The notes under the pieces: model-generated
Database searches by the model: none
What the model was told of the DNA's origin: nothing
The model's input: the letters and a program-made list of their open reading frames with translations, nothing else
Assembly (NCBI RefSeq): GCF_000023905.1
Contig: NC_013192.1
Span: forward strand, 1,922,001 to 1,986,000
Length of the DNA: 64,000 nucleotides
Direction: 5' to 3'
Source: Leptotrichia buccalis C-1013-b
Lineage (GTDB): Bacteria; Fusobacteriota; Fusobacteriia; Fusobacteriales; Leptotrichiaceae
Part shown: positions 1 through 8,929 of the stretch, piece after piece
How the letters are laid out: each line of letters begins with the position of its first letter
Numbering within the stretch: the stretch's first letter is position 1
Position numbers and translations under genes: made by a program

Positions 1-305
1 GCCTGCACAGCCCCAGTCGTTCCACTTACCATAAAATAAGCCTCTTTTGCCCCAAAAGCCTCCGCCGCTATATCCTGTGCCTCTTTAATAACCGAAGTTG
101 GATGGCATAAATTATCAAGTGGCTTCATCGAATTAACATCCATCTGCATTGCATCCAGCCCAATAAAATCCCGAAACTCCTTATTTCCACGCCCTCCTTT
201 ATGCCCCGGTACATCAAATCTCACAACTCTGTTAGAAAGATGATTTTTTAATGCATCAAAAAGAACAGTCTTATTCTGTCTATCTTTATCAATATTTTTC
301 CCCAT
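1..305 (-). CDS. Orn/Lys/Arg decarboxylase, N-terminal part (cut by window edge)
   Basis: Only the first 101 codons or so are present; the rest lies before base 1. The reading contains FDVPGHKGGRGN, then GLDAMQMDVNSMKPLDNL and MVSGTTGAVQ. These are hallmarks of the PLP-dependent basic amino acid decarboxylases of fold type I (the short Bacillus SpeA/Cad-like group), which decarboxylate arginine, lysine or ornithine. The start at 305 is chosen over the in-frame ATG at 323 because GGAG lies 8 nt before it. Beside speD, a role in polyamine synthesis is likely, which favours arginine or ornithine as substrate, but the substrate cannot be read from this fragment. Confidence 0.85.
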   Translation of the reverse strand, partial: MGKNIDKDRQNKTVLFDALKNHLSNRVVRFDVPGHKGGRGNKEFRDFIGLDAMQMDVNSMKPLDNLCHPTSVIKEAQDIAAEAFGAKEAYFMVSGTTGAVQ

Positions 306-1081
306 TTCTTCAACTCCTTCCATATTTTTTAATTTATTTATAATTTTAAATCCCAAAATTTTTTATTAAACATTTAGACAAGTTACGTTTACATTTTGAT
401 TAGTAACTATTTTTTTGTAATTTATATGTTTTTTCTTTTTCTTAAAGCAAAGGGGAACAATCGCCATCCCCTTTTATTTCGCAATATTAGTTATTTCAAT
501 TTCTTCAAATTATAATATCTGAAGATTTTGGCGAAAGTGCTACGCACTAATCCCCGCTCGTCTAAGCATTTTTTGAAAACAAAAATTAAACTCACTTCGC
601 TCACTTTCGCAAATAAAAATTGATAAAACTTTACAAAATAAATTTATTATAAAGATTATGGCGAAAGAAACACATAAATGTGTTTAGTAATTTTTATTTC
701 CAAAAAATCACGACATTTCTGATTCAATTATAACAATTATTTTACTTAATTATTTTCATGAATATAATTAAAAAATTTTTTATAAATTTCCGAGATTTTA
801 ATTTTTCAGTAAAAGACAACTTGTTTGAGCTTTTCTGTTATATTTGAATTAAATAACGATCTTATGAAATTAAAATAACTTTTGTTAAAAGCGAGTTTTG
901 TCTTTTGCTGTAAAATTGAAATTCGAGAAGCGGGAGTGCAGAGGTATGGCGTTTGATACCTCTACTTTAAAAAAAATTAATATAAATAAAAATAAGAGAA
1001 ATACTATTATTAATCAAAATACTTTAGAAACCAAAATATAAAAAATATTTTTTTGATATTTAATTTAAGTGTAGAATGATT
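306..1081. other. 776-bp non-coding spacer rich in inverted repeats
   Basis: No convincing gene lies between the decarboxylase and speD. Visible structures are: a hairpin at 449-474 (AAAGGGGA/TCCCCTTT); a block at 531-610 with GCGAAAGTG at one end and CACTTTCGC at the other; a second GGCGAAAG motif near 660; a long-range inverted repeat AAAAGACAA (811-819) / TTGTCTTTT (898-906); and a hairpin at 940-963 (AGAGGTAT/ATACCTCT). None of the short hairpins is followed by a clean T run on either strand, so they are not called terminators. A short stretch near 925-955 could be translated, but it is too short to identify. Confidence 0.5.
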
Positions 1082-1936
1082 TTAATAAATATTCATTCCG
1101 CTATAAATTTCAATCATTTCCTTCCTTAGCCTATCCGTAATTTCCAGCCTTTTTTTTGGTGCAATTTCATAGACATCCTGATTAAAGAGATAATTTTTCA
1201 GCTCTATTTCCTTTATAAGCATTTTTGTATGAAAAATGTTGGACTGGTACACATTTACATCTATCGCATCATAAATTTTCAGCTTTTCAGGATCAATATA
1301 GTCCTGAATAGAAGTTATATTGTGATCTGTAAAAAATTTCTTTCCTGAAATATCTCTTGTAAATCCACGTATTCTGTAATCAATCGTAATTATATCCGAA
1401 TCAAAGCTGTCTATCAAATAGTTCAGCGTATTTAATGGCGAAATTTCCCCACAAGTTGCAATGTCAATGTCCACTCTGAAAGTAGAAATTGAATTATCTG
1501 GATGATATTCTGGAAAAGTATGCACTGTTATATGGCTTTTATCCAAATGTGCATGAACTGTATCAGTGTCTTGACTTGTATTTCCCTTTTTCATATTCTC
1601 TTTATCTATCCCAATTTCCTCGAAGAACGGCTTTCCTTGATTACAAGATTTATCAATATTCTCAGGACTTATTCTTTCTTCTGCAATCAAAACATTTACA
1701 GAGGCTCCTTGTGGCTCGTAATCCTGTTTTGATATATTCAAAACTTGTGCTCCTATCATTTCTGCAACACGAATAAGTATTTTTGTAAGCCTTTCTGAAT
1801 TATATTGCTCATCAATATATGCAATATAGTCCTTCTGCTCCCTCTCTGTTTCCGCATAGCAAATATCATAAATATTAAAACTTAATGTTTTTGTTAAATT
1901 ATTGAATCCATATAGCTTAATTTTATAGTTTTCCAA
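1082..1936 (-). CDS. speD: S-adenosylmethionine decarboxylase proenzyme
   Basis: This cytosolic enzyme makes decarboxylated SAM, the aminopropyl donor for spermidine synthesis. The 284-residue product matches the long (E. coli-type) SpeD class. The self-cleavage site is visible as HLDKSHITVHTFPEYHP, with Lys133-Ser134 as the expected cut that leaves a pyruvoyl group on the serine. It is followed by TFRVDIDIATCGEISPLN. The start is a TTG at 1936, since no in-frame ATG fits and a purine-rich AGGAAAGGAAG stretch lies just upstream. With the basic amino acid decarboxylase downstream on the same strand, it indicates a spermidine pathway; speE and speB homologues are not in the window. Confidence 0.93.
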   Translation of the reverse strand: MENYKIKLYGFNNLTKTLSFNIYDICYAETEREQKDYIAYIDEQYNSERLTKILIRVAEMIGAQVLNISKQDYEPQGASVNVLIAEERISPENIDKSCNQGKPFFEEIGIDKENMKKGNTSQDTDTVHAHLDKSHITVHTFPEYHPDNSISTFRVDIDIATCGEISPLNTLNYLIDSFDSDIITIDYRIRGFTRDISGKKFFTDHNITSIQDYIDPEKLKIYDAIDVNVYQSNIFHTKMLIKEIELKNYLFNQDVYEIAPKKRLEITDRLRKEMIEIYSGMNIY

Positions 1937-1969
1937 CTCATTCCCACTTCCTTTCCTGTTTCTTTCATA

Positions 1970-2065
1970 TTATATTCGAACTTTTTAAAATCGAACTGAA
2001 TAAAAACTTAAATAAATTTAACGTTTGAATAGAATAGTCACAACTTTTATGTTCGACTTTAAAAT
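1970..2065 (-). repeat. Dispersed ~100-bp intergenic repeat, copy 1
   Basis: Read on the minus strand, this stretch starts TTTAAAGTCGAAC and ends GTTCGAATATAA. It aligns over its whole length with copies at 15.9, 23.7, 45.5 and 52.8 kb. Shared blocks include TGACTATT followed by TTCAAAC, and GTTCGATTTTAAA near the right end. The ends are inverted repeats of each other. It lies just upstream of speD, in the same orientation as that gene. Confidence 0.75.
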
Positions 2066-2255
2066 ATATTCATAGTTTTAAGACTTTATTTATTTTCCCC
2101 ATATTTTTATTCACTTTTTTGACTTATTTTTTCGCCAAATTATAACATTTATATATAATTTTTACAATTAAAATTACAAAATGAATTTTCAAAAAAATTT
2201 AAATTTATTAAAAAATCACAGCTAAATTAATAACTGCGATTGTAAATAAAATATT
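2066..2255. other. AT-rich intergenic stretch
   Basis: This is the rest of the spacer between speD and the next minus-strand gene. No gene, clear terminator or promoter is visible. With the repeat copy at 1970-2065 it makes up the whole 319-bp gap. Confidence 0.4.
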
Positions 2256-3125
2256 TTAAACCATCCTATACTTAACTATCCTATTTTCACATCCAAGCAC
2301 ATATATTTCATTATCAATTACACATATTTTCATAATTCTGTCTTTTAAAACTTTTTTCTTTTTCAAAAGATTAAATTTATTATCTGTGATTATCAATTCC
2401 CCATTTTCAAATCCAATAAAATATTTGCCTTCAAATTCTTCTATGTAAGTTATTTTTAAGTCTGAAATTTTTATAGAATTGTATAGTTCCTGATCCAAGA
2501 TATTCCATATTTCTACTTCTCCATCTTCCGTTCCTGCAAAATATTGAAGTCCGACTATTTTTGAATAAGTGTGATTATTTTCAGTTTTTATTTCAAATAT
2601 TTTTTTTAATTTATTTTCAAAAATGCTTATAGTATTTATCTGCTTGTGATCTTCCCTAAATTTGATTATAACGTTTTCTCCGCTTGTGAAAATTTTATAA
2701 TTTCCATTTTTTTTATTTTTTATTTTTGTGGAAATTAATTCATTTGTATCTACATCGTATGAAAAAAGATTGCTGTTTTCAATATACACAATTCTGCCGT
2801 TTGTTATAAAATTCATAACTTTTATTACATCGCCCATATCAAAGACAAGCTCCACTATTCTCTTTTTATTTCCATCACATTTATATACTTTTCCGTACGG
2901 AGTTGAAACAAAAAACATACTTGAAACAAAAAGCTGGTTTTTTTCCTTTATATATTTTATAATTTCACAATTTTTTACTTTCCCGCCACTTTCCTTTTCA
3001 AATTTTTTATTTCTATAATATATCAATTTCTGTCCAGTTGTTATAATCCGCTTATTGACAGGTTCTACTCCAAAGTCATTTATTTTCGTCTTATACACAA
3101 TGTCTTCTTCTAAAATTAATTCCAT
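2256..3125 (-). CDS. Uncharacterised beta-propeller (WD40-like) protein
   Basis: No specific function is recognised. The 289-residue protein is built of repeated short beta-strand segments ending in hydrophobic-Trp or Tyr motifs. The clearest is GTEDGEVEIWNILDQELYN, near residues 200-218, which resembles a WD40 blade; IGFENGELIITDNKF near 232-246 looks like another. There is no signal peptide or membrane segment, so a cytosolic binding or scaffold role is possible. The start has GGGAG 5 nt upstream. It follows a small secreted-protein gene by 12 bp and is probably co-transcribed with it. Confidence 0.65.
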   Translation of the reverse strand: MELILEEDIVYKTKINDFGVEPVNKRIITTGQKLIYYRNKKFEKESGGKVKNCEIIKYIKEKNQLFVSSMFFVSTPYGKVYKCDGNKKRIVELVFDMGDVIKVMNFITNGRIVYIENSNLFSYDVDTNELISTKIKNKKNGNYKIFTSGENVIIKFREDHKQINTISIFENKLKKIFEIKTENNHTYSKIVGLQYFAGTEDGEVEIWNILDQELYNSIKISDLKITYIEEFEGKYFIGFENGELIITDNKFNLLKKKKVLKDRIMKICVIDNEIYVLGCENRIVKYRMV

Positions 3126-3137
3126 TTTTCTCCCTGC

Positions 3138-3671
3138 TTAATACATAATATCTTCTGTGGGATCATATCCACTTCTTTTTAAAATTTCCAATATTTCATT
3201 GCCTGCTTCTGAAAAAATTTCATTATTATAGTACATTTTCCAATCTTCATTAGTTGTACTCGTATCTAAAATATATTTAAAAAGCATAAAAGTATCTTTT
3301 TTATTTTCATCAAAAATATAAAGTCTATAAGTATAATACTTAGGCATATTTTTTTTATTCTTTTTAGGAATATTATTTGGAATTAATTTCAAAATGTCAT
3401 TTTCAAAATCACTTATTAAGTTAGAAATATTTTCATAATTTAACTTCCCCTTCATATTATAAACTAAACCAACTTCTAAATTATCTATTCCAACATAATA
3501 AGTCATAAAATCGTGTTCTAAATCACAGTAAACTTTTCCTTTTAAATTCGATTTTTTTATTAATTCAATTTCTTTAGTTACAAATATATTTGGTTTTTTT
3601 ATCCATTTACAAGTATCTGAAAACGATATTCCTGATACCAATAAAAGAAGCAACATTATTAATTTTTTCAC
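3138..3671 (-). CDS. Small secreted protein, function unknown
   Basis: The product is 177 residues with a clear signal peptide (MKKLIMLLLLLVSGISFS, predicted cleavage near residue 18) and no lipobox cysteine. The mature part has three scattered cysteine-free beta/alpha-like stretches and ends in GYDPTEDIMY; no family is recognised. The start is GTG at 3671, preceded by a strong GGAGG. It lies 12 bp upstream of the propeller-like gene, so the two may form a two-gene operon. Confidence 0.7.
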   Translation of the reverse strand: MKKLIMLLLLLVSGISFSDTCKWIKKPNIFVTKEIELIKKSNLKGKVYCDLEHDFMTYYVGIDNLEVGLVYNMKGKLNYENISNLISDFENDILKLIPNNIPKKNKKNMPKYYTYRLYIFDENKKDTFMLFKYILDTSTTNEDWKMYYNNEIFSEAGNEILEILKRSGYDPTEDIMY

Positions 3672-3916
3672 TTTTTCCTCCTTTTTAAAACATTTTTTAT
3701 TAAAATTATTTCAAAACTCTTTTTATATTATGTATTTTAACTTTTTATTAATTTTGTTTTATCAATAAAAGTTTACCATATTTTCCTATTAATTTCAAGA
3801 TACTACCAGTTTCTTCAAAAGTAACACTGACTTTAAAATTATCTTTTCAAAAACTGAATAATATAAAACTTGAAAAAAAAGAAAACCAAATTAATGATTT
3901 TCTAAATTCTTTATTT
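3672..3916. other. Intergenic stretch with no gene
   Basis: These 245 bp of very AT-rich sequence lie between the secreted-protein gene and the permease. No coding frame, clear terminator or RNA gene is visible. Upstream signals for the secreted-protein gene must lie here, but no good -35/-10 pair stands out. Confidence 0.4.
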
Positions 3917-4879
3917 TTAAATATGTATAATATTCAAAATACTCATTAACAGTGGCACAACTAGTATAAATAAAATTGTACTTGTAGTAACTACATTTGT
4001 AGAATACCCAATATCTCCTTTTGTCTCATTTGTTAAAATTGGTAAAGCCGCAAATACTGGAGCTGCTGCCTGAATTACAAAAGTTTTTATTTCCAATGGA
4101 TCAAGTTTTACAAAACGTCCTGCGATTTTTAAAAGTACAATCATGACAACTGAAGAAAATACAAATCTTCCAAGTAGAGCCAAATTTGTATCCAAATCAA
4201 ACCTAATACTGTGAAGTCCTGCATCCGCCAAAACGATTCCAATATAAAGTAAAGCAAGTGGTGTTACAACACTTCCAAGATATTTTGTAGTTTCCACAAT
4301 TGGAGTTATAACTCTTATTCCTGATAACAGTACAGCAAAAGCAATTACAAATGCAATAAGTGGCGGCGATAATAATTTTTTCAAATCAAATCCACCTTTT
4401 GCATCTCCGCTATTTTCCATAGGGTCACTTGCCAAAAGCATATAGCCCAAAGTCCAAATTGACACAGTATTTGTAATATAGTACATCAAATAATATTTTG
4501 AAGCCGCTTCTCCAAAAAGTGCCATATTTAACGGAAGACCAATAAAAATAGTATTTGCATTAACTACTGCATTATAAAATACTCCACGTCGCCCTTCCCG
4601 CATTTTTACCAACTTTATTACAAAAAAAGCCGCGACATATCCGATAATGACAGAAGCAAATGTAAAAATCAGCCGATTCGACACTTCCTTCAAGGCTTCC
4701 ATATTTAAATATTTTAAAACTGAATAAAATATTGAGCAAGGCAATGCCACATTTGTAATAAGTTTTGATACATTTTCACTAAACGTATGATGAAACCAGT
4801 GTCTTTTTTTCAAAATATATCCGATTGAAATCATAACAATTATCGGGAAAATACTTCCCAGTGACTTTAAAAAAATCAT
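3917..4879 (-). CDS. AEC-family permease (auxin efflux carrier/malate permease type)
   Basis: An inner-membrane transporter of 320 residues with about ten hydrophobic helices in two halves separated by a short charged loop near residues 150-170. The first half has PIIVMISIGYILKKRHW, then a TNVALPCSIFYS motif with the buried proline. The second half has APVFAALPILTNETKGD near the C-terminus. These are typical of the AEC family, whose bacterial members export or import organic acids such as malate, or other small anions. The substrate cannot be told from sequence. It is a single gene with GGAAAG upstream of the start. Confidence 0.85.
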   Translation of the reverse strand: MIFLKSLGSIFPIIVMISIGYILKKRHWFHHTFSENVSKLITNVALPCSIFYSVLKYLNMEALKEVSNRLIFTFASVIIGYVAAFFVIKLVKMREGRRGVFYNAVVNANTIFIGLPLNMALFGEAASKYYLMYYITNTVSIWTLGYMLLASDPMENSGDAKGGFDLKKLLSPPLIAFVIAFAVLLSGIRVITPIVETTKYLGSVVTPLALLYIGIVLADAGLHSIRFDLDTNLALLGRFVFSSVVMIVLLKIAGRFVKLDPLEIKTFVIQAAAPVFAALPILTNETKGDIGYSTNVVTTSTILFILVVPLLMSILNIIHI

Positions 4880-4984
4880 TTTCCAACTTTCCTTTCTTTG
4901 AAGTTACAATAATTATATTTCAAACTCTGTTAAATAAGTTCGATTTTAAAGTTTTTTTGCATAAAAATTTTTTTACAAATTAAA

Positions 4985-5008
4985 GCAAGGACTTCTAAAA
5001 GTCCCTGC
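4985..5008 (-). terminator. Terminator-like hairpin downstream of glnN
   Basis: On the minus strand, GCAGGGACTT pairs with AAGTCCTTGC across a 4-nt loop, 18 bases past the glnN stop codon. The following sequence is T-rich but broken (TTTAATTTG), so termination may be incomplete. Confidence 0.7.
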
Positions 5009-5025
5009 ACTTTCCTATTTATTCT

Positions 5026-7131
5026 CTATAGTTTAAACAATAAATCCGTATATGTAGGAAAATTCCAAAATTCCTCATCAACAATTTTTTCCAAATTATC
5101 ACAAGGAACTCTCAATGCTTCCAGACCTGTCACTAATTTTTCTTTTGCTAAATCAGTCTGTTTGTCTAATTTTGATTCATTTTTAACTCTATTAATTTCT
5201 TTTTCAAGAGATTTTACCTCTTTTCTTAAAGCAGTAATATTTGCCAAAACTTCTTTTAACAGTTCTTCCTGTTCCTTTATAAACGCTTTTCCATATTTTG
5301 AATTTTTTTCAATATGGTCAGCCAGTAAATTTGCAAATTTTATTCCAGATGGTAAAATATTTTTGTTGGCAATATTAATCAGAGTTCTTGATTCTATGCT
5401 TAATTGTGTTACATATCTTTCGGCATAGGCATTGTATCTTGCGATTGATTCTTGCTCAGACAGCATTCCAATTTCCTGTGTCAATTCAAGCACATCTTTA
5501 TCTATCATTTTTCTAAGTGCCGTATTTGAAGCTTCTTCGCTTGCAAGTCCTCTTTTTCTAGCTTCTTTCACCCATTCATCACTATATCCATTTCCATTGA
5601 AAATGATTCTGTGGTGCTTTTTATATGAATTTGCAATAATTTCATTTATTACTTTTGGTAAAGATTTTTCAGTCGCTTTTTCCAGTTTATCTGCATATTC
5701 AGACAAAACTTTCCCTACCATCGCATTTATAACTGCCGCAGTAGTTGCAGGCGTAGAACTTGAACCTGGCATTCTAAATTCAAATTTATTTCCAGTAAAC
5801 GCAAATGGAGAAGTTCTATTTCTATCGCCAGCATCCATATTAAACGTTGGCAATACATCAACTGATAAATTTACTTTTGATGATTCAGAAACTGGAGCAT
5901 CTTTTTTATATGCAATATTGTTAAAAATTGTTGTCAACTCATCTCCTAAAAAAATTGAGATAATTGTTGGCGGAGCTTCATGTCCTCCTAGTCTATGGTC
6001 ATTTGTAGCAGTTGCTGTCGCATATCTCAACATTGGATAATATCTGTCAACTGCTTCAATTACCGCAGCTACAAAAATTAGGAATTGAGTATTTGTTTTT
6101 GGGTCTTTTCCAGGACTGAACAAGTTTTTGCCCTCATCTGTTGCCAATGACCAGTTATTATGTTTTCCTGAACCATTTACTCCAGCAAACGGCTTTTCGT
6201 GAAGCAATGCCACTAAATCGTGTCTTAATGCTGTTTTTTCAATAGTTTCCATTATTATCTGATTTTGGTCTGAAGCTAAGTTTGCTACAGAAAATAAAGG
6301 TGCGACTTCAAACTGATTTGGTGCGACTTCGTTGTGTCTAGTTTTCGACGGAATACCTAGTTTCCACAATTCAACGTCAACATCACTCATAAAGTTAATT
6401 ACTTTTTCCTTAATTTTTCCAAAATAATGGTCGCTCAGTTCCTGTCCCTTTGGTGCAGACGCTCCAAATAACGTTCTTCCTGTAAGCAACAAGTCGTCCC
6501 TTGCTTCAAACATATCTTTTTTTACAAGAAAATATTCCTGCTCTACTCCCAAAGTGTTAAATACATGCTCCGAGGTTTTATTTCCTAAAACTCTCAAAAC
6601 TCTTAGTGATTGCTCACTTATATATTTCATTGTTCTTAATAAAGGTACTTTTTTGTCCAACGCTTCACCGGTAAATGAAATAAAGGCTGTAGGAATATAC
6701 AATGTAACTCCGTTTTTATTTTCTCTTATAAACGGATATGAACTTGTATCCCAGATTGTGTATCCTCTTGCTTCAAATGTGCTACGTAATCCTCCATTTG
6801 GAAACGATGAAGCATCTGATTCACCTTTTATCAAATTTTTTCCAGAAAATTTATAAATAAGTTCTTCACTTTCTGTTGGTTCTAAGAATGAGTCGTGTTT
6901 TTCTGCCGTCAAGTCTGTCAATGGCTGGAACCAGTGGCAATAGTGAGTTGCTCCTCTTTTTGTCGCCCAATCTTTTATAGCGTTCGCAATAACTTCGGCA
7001 GCTCCCTTTGATAATTCCGTTTTACCTAGCTGTGATGCCTTAAATTCCTTAAAAACGTCCTTGGAAACTCTTTTTTTCAAGTTACTGTCTCTAAAGACAT
7101 TCTCTCCAAAACTTTTCATAGCGTTTTCCAT
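5026..7131 (-). CDS. glnN: Glutamine synthetase type III
   Basis: This enzyme catalyses ATP-dependent ligation of ammonia to glutamate and is the main entry of nitrogen into glutamine. The 701-residue length and the motif series mark the GSIII family rather than the roughly 450-residue GlnA type: NEVAPNQFEVAPLFSVAN, FAGVNGSGKHNNWSLATDEG, NDHRLGGHEAPPTIIS and SPFAFTGNKFEFRMPGSS. GSIII enzymes form double hexamers and are common in Bacteroidetes, cyanobacteria and anaerobes. A strong promoter lies 78 bp upstream (7209-7237). The gene stands alone, and no GlnR or PII homologue is nearby. Confidence 0.96.
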   Translation of the reverse strand: MENAMKSFGENVFRDSNLKKRVSKDVFKEFKASQLGKTELSKGAAEVIANAIKDWATKRGATHYCHWFQPLTDLTAEKHDSFLEPTESEELIYKFSGKNLIKGESDASSFPNGGLRSTFEARGYTIWDTSSYPFIRENKNGVTLYIPTAFISFTGEALDKKVPLLRTMKYISEQSLRVLRVLGNKTSEHVFNTLGVEQEYFLVKKDMFEARDDLLLTGRTLFGASAPKGQELSDHYFGKIKEKVINFMSDVDVELWKLGIPSKTRHNEVAPNQFEVAPLFSVANLASDQNQIIMETIEKTALRHDLVALLHEKPFAGVNGSGKHNNWSLATDEGKNLFSPGKDPKTNTQFLIFVAAVIEAVDRYYPMLRYATATATNDHRLGGHEAPPTIISIFLGDELTTIFNNIAYKKDAPVSESSKVNLSVDVLPTFNMDAGDRNRTSPFAFTGNKFEFRMPGSSSTPATTAAVINAMVGKVLSEYADKLEKATEKSLPKVINEIIANSYKKHHRIIFNGNGYSDEWVKEARKRGLASEEASNTALRKMIDKDVLELTQEIGMLSEQESIARYNAYAERYVTQLSIESRTLINIANKNILPSGIKFANLLADHIEKNSKYGKAFIKEQEELLKEVLANITALRKEVKSLEKEINRVKNESKLDKQTDLAKEKLVTGLEALRVPCDNLEKIVDEEFWNFPTYTDLLFKL

Positions 7132-7208
7132 AAATTTTTACCTCTTTCTTAATTATCATTTATCATTGAATTGGCTATTATTTCACCAAATTCACTTTAA
7201 TATAATTT

Positions 7209-7237
7209 ATTATACAATGTGTAAAAATATAAGTCAA
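7209..7237 (-). promoter_or_regulatory. Predicted promoter of glnN
   Basis: On the minus strand, TTGACT (7237-7232) is followed after exactly 17 bp by TATAAT (7214-7209). It lies 78 bp upstream of the glnN start codon. Confidence 0.8.
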
Positions 7238-7289
7238 ACAAAATTTTTCAATATTGTTTTAACATTAAATTATGCTATTTTATTTAAAT

Positions 7290-7751
7290 TCACTTCGTCA
7301 ACTGACTTTTATGAATATATCCAGCCGTACCACCTTCATAACTGACCAAATACCAATTTCCTTCTTTACTTATAAATTTTACACTTACACCATTAGGCAA
7401 TTTTTTCACGATTTTTGAATCTTTACCAGGTGTTTCTCTCACATTAACTGACGTTTTATTCGTTGACCTCGTTACAAATAATGCATCTTTTAACGACTGT
7501 GGATTTTCAGTATCACTTTGATTATTATTTCGTATTTGTAATTTTTGTGGCTGCACTGATTTTATAGAAGCCATACTTTGCATATTTTGAATCTCCTGCT
7601 CCCTTCTCATACGCTCCTGCTGTTCTCTTCTTAATTTTATTGTTTTATGCTGTGTAGCCACAACATGAGAATATCCAACAGTCAATAAAATTAGCACAGC
7701 TATTATTCCAAATATAATTTTTACCACTATATTGTGATTTTTTTTTCTCAT
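7290..7751 (-). CDS. Membrane-anchored SH3-domain protein, paralogue 1
   Basis: The product is 153 residues. One N-terminal membrane helix (about residues 9-30) is followed by a charged, probably coiled-coil stretch (LRREQQERMRREQEIQNMQS) and a low-complexity linker. A C-terminal bacterial SH3 domain (about 90-153) has the pattern SVNVRETPGKDSKIVKKL, GNWYLVSY and GYIHKSQL. Such SH3b domains usually bind cell-wall peptides, so a periplasmic, envelope-attached role is likely. It is the last of three adjacent paralogues and the shortest, with a linker not rich in glutamine. No enzymatic domain is attached. Confidence 0.85.
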   Translation of the reverse strand: MRKKNHNIVVKIIFGIIAVLILLTVGYSHVVATQHKTIKLRREQQERMRREQEIQNMQSMASIKSVQPQKLQIRNNNQSDTENPQSLKDALFVTRSTNKTSVNVRETPGKDSKIVKKLPNGVSVKFISKEGNWYLVSYEGGTAGYIHKSQLTK

Positions 7752-7795
7752 TTCAAATATCTCCTTTAATTTAATCCTATAAAATTTTTTTTAAT

Positions 7796-7992
7796 CTAAT
7801 ACTATTTCCCGTTTAAATAGCGAACGTTTAATAAATTTTGAATTACATACTATATTTAGTAAAGAATTAAAACTTTTTGTCCTTAATATAGTTTCTATTT
7901 TATAATGAAATTTAGTATTAGATTATTTTATTTTATCCTTTGTTAAAAAAGTTTGTAATAAATTCGTTATTTAAATGGGGTTTAGTATAAAT
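7796..7992. repeat. Long imperfect palindrome between SH3 genes
   Basis: The left arm (around 7800-7840, with CCCGTTTAAATAGCGAACG) and the right arm (around 7950-7990, with CGTTATTTAAATGGGG) are inverted copies of each other with scattered mismatches. They enclose about 110 bp that also contain smaller inverted pieces. It fills much of the 446-bp gap between paralogues 1 and 2. It resembles a decayed miniature element or a large hairpin; no coding sequence is present. Confidence 0.55.
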
Positions 7993-8118
7993 TAATTATA
8001 TTAATTCTTAAAAAATTTATCTTTCCTTCCAAAAACTAATACTAGTATATCACATTTCCAGTTTTTATGAACAAAAAATTTACATTTTTTAACAAAAATA
8101 TTCAATTTTTCCAAACAA

Positions 8119-8150
8119 AAAACCTGCTCCTTTAGTTAGAACAGGTTTTA
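8119..8150 (-). terminator. Rho-independent terminator of the SH3 pair
   Basis: On the minus strand, AAAACCTGTTC pairs with GAGCAGGTTTT and is followed by TTTTTTG. It lies about 50 bp past the stop codon of paralogue 2, so paralogue 1 is probably transcribed separately. Confidence 0.85.
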
Positions 8151-8197
8151 TAGATGCATTTGTCATTTTTTATCTTTAAAATTTAAATTAATTATTT

Positions 8198-8821
8198 TTA
8201 TTCACCGCTATCATCATCATCTTGTTTAGCAGGTTTACTTTGGTTTCTTTGTAATTGGCTTTTATGAATATATCCTTTGTTTCCTTTAGAATCTTGAACT
8301 CTGTACCAATCTCCATTTTTTCCTGTTACTCTTACTTTTTCGTTATCATCTAACTCATTTACTATAGCTGATTTTGAATTTGGATCTTTTCTTACATTTA
8401 CTAGATCTAAATCTGTTGATTTTGTTATAAGTGTTCTTTCTTTAGTTGGTACTGTTTGATTAGTTTGGTTAGTATTTTTGCTGCTCTTATTTGTATTTGT
8501 TCTGCTTACAGTTCTTTGCGGTGCTGGATTGGCAGCTTGTTGTTGCACCACTTGTCCTTGTTGTTGTTGCTGTTGTAATGCCGCTTGCTGTTGTGGATCT
8601 GTTACTACTGTTCCATCTGGCTGTAATTGTTGTGGTGGTGTCTGAACATTAGCTATATTTTGAATTTCTGCTTGTTCTTTTTTCTCTTTCTCCAATTTTG
8701 CTATTTTATTTTTGGCTCTAAAAATAAAAAATATTCCTGTACCAAATAAAATTAATGCAAGTACTCCGATTACTGCTCCTAATATAACCTTTACTATTGC
8801 ATCATTATTCTGTCTAGCCAT
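8198..8821 (-). CDS. Membrane-anchored SH3-domain protein, paralogue 2
   Basis: The product is 207 residues with the same layout as its neighbours. There is a membrane helix (about 9-33), a KIAKLEKEKKEQAEIQN charged segment, and a long glutamine-, proline- and threonine-rich linker (about 55-130) with runs of Q. A C-terminal SH3b domain has LVNVRKDPNSKSAIVNEL, GDWYRVQD and GYIHKSQLQRN. It ends in an acidic tail (DDDDSGE). The linker would let the SH3 domain reach across the periplasm to the wall. It is followed by a strong terminator and preceded by paralogue 3 at 108 bp. Confidence 0.87.
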   Translation of the reverse strand: MARQNNDAIVKVILGAVIGVLALILFGTGIFFIFRAKNKIAKLEKEKKEQAEIQNIANVQTPPQQLQPDGTVVTDPQQQAALQQQQQQGQVVQQQAANPAPQRTVSRTNTNKSSKNTNQTNQTVPTKERTLITKSTDLDLVNVRKDPNSKSAIVNELDDNEKVRVTGKNGDWYRVQDSKGNKGYIHKSQLQRNQSKPAKQDDDDSGE

Positions 8822-8929
8822 TTTAATTCCTCCTTTATATTTTTAAACTTTTTTCTAAAAATGACAAATTAATTATAATAATGTCTTATTATTACCTAAA
8901 ATTTTAATAAACAATTTTATTTCTAAAAA

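Noticed and set aside
4905-4950. Sixth copy of the dispersed ~100-bp repeat
   Set aside because: Only about 17 bases (AAGTTCGATTTTAAAG) match one end; the rest does not align, so it may be a fragment or chance.
5432-6040. 202-codon open frame on the plus strand
   Set aside because: It lies wholly antisense inside glnN and arises from the codon use of that gene.
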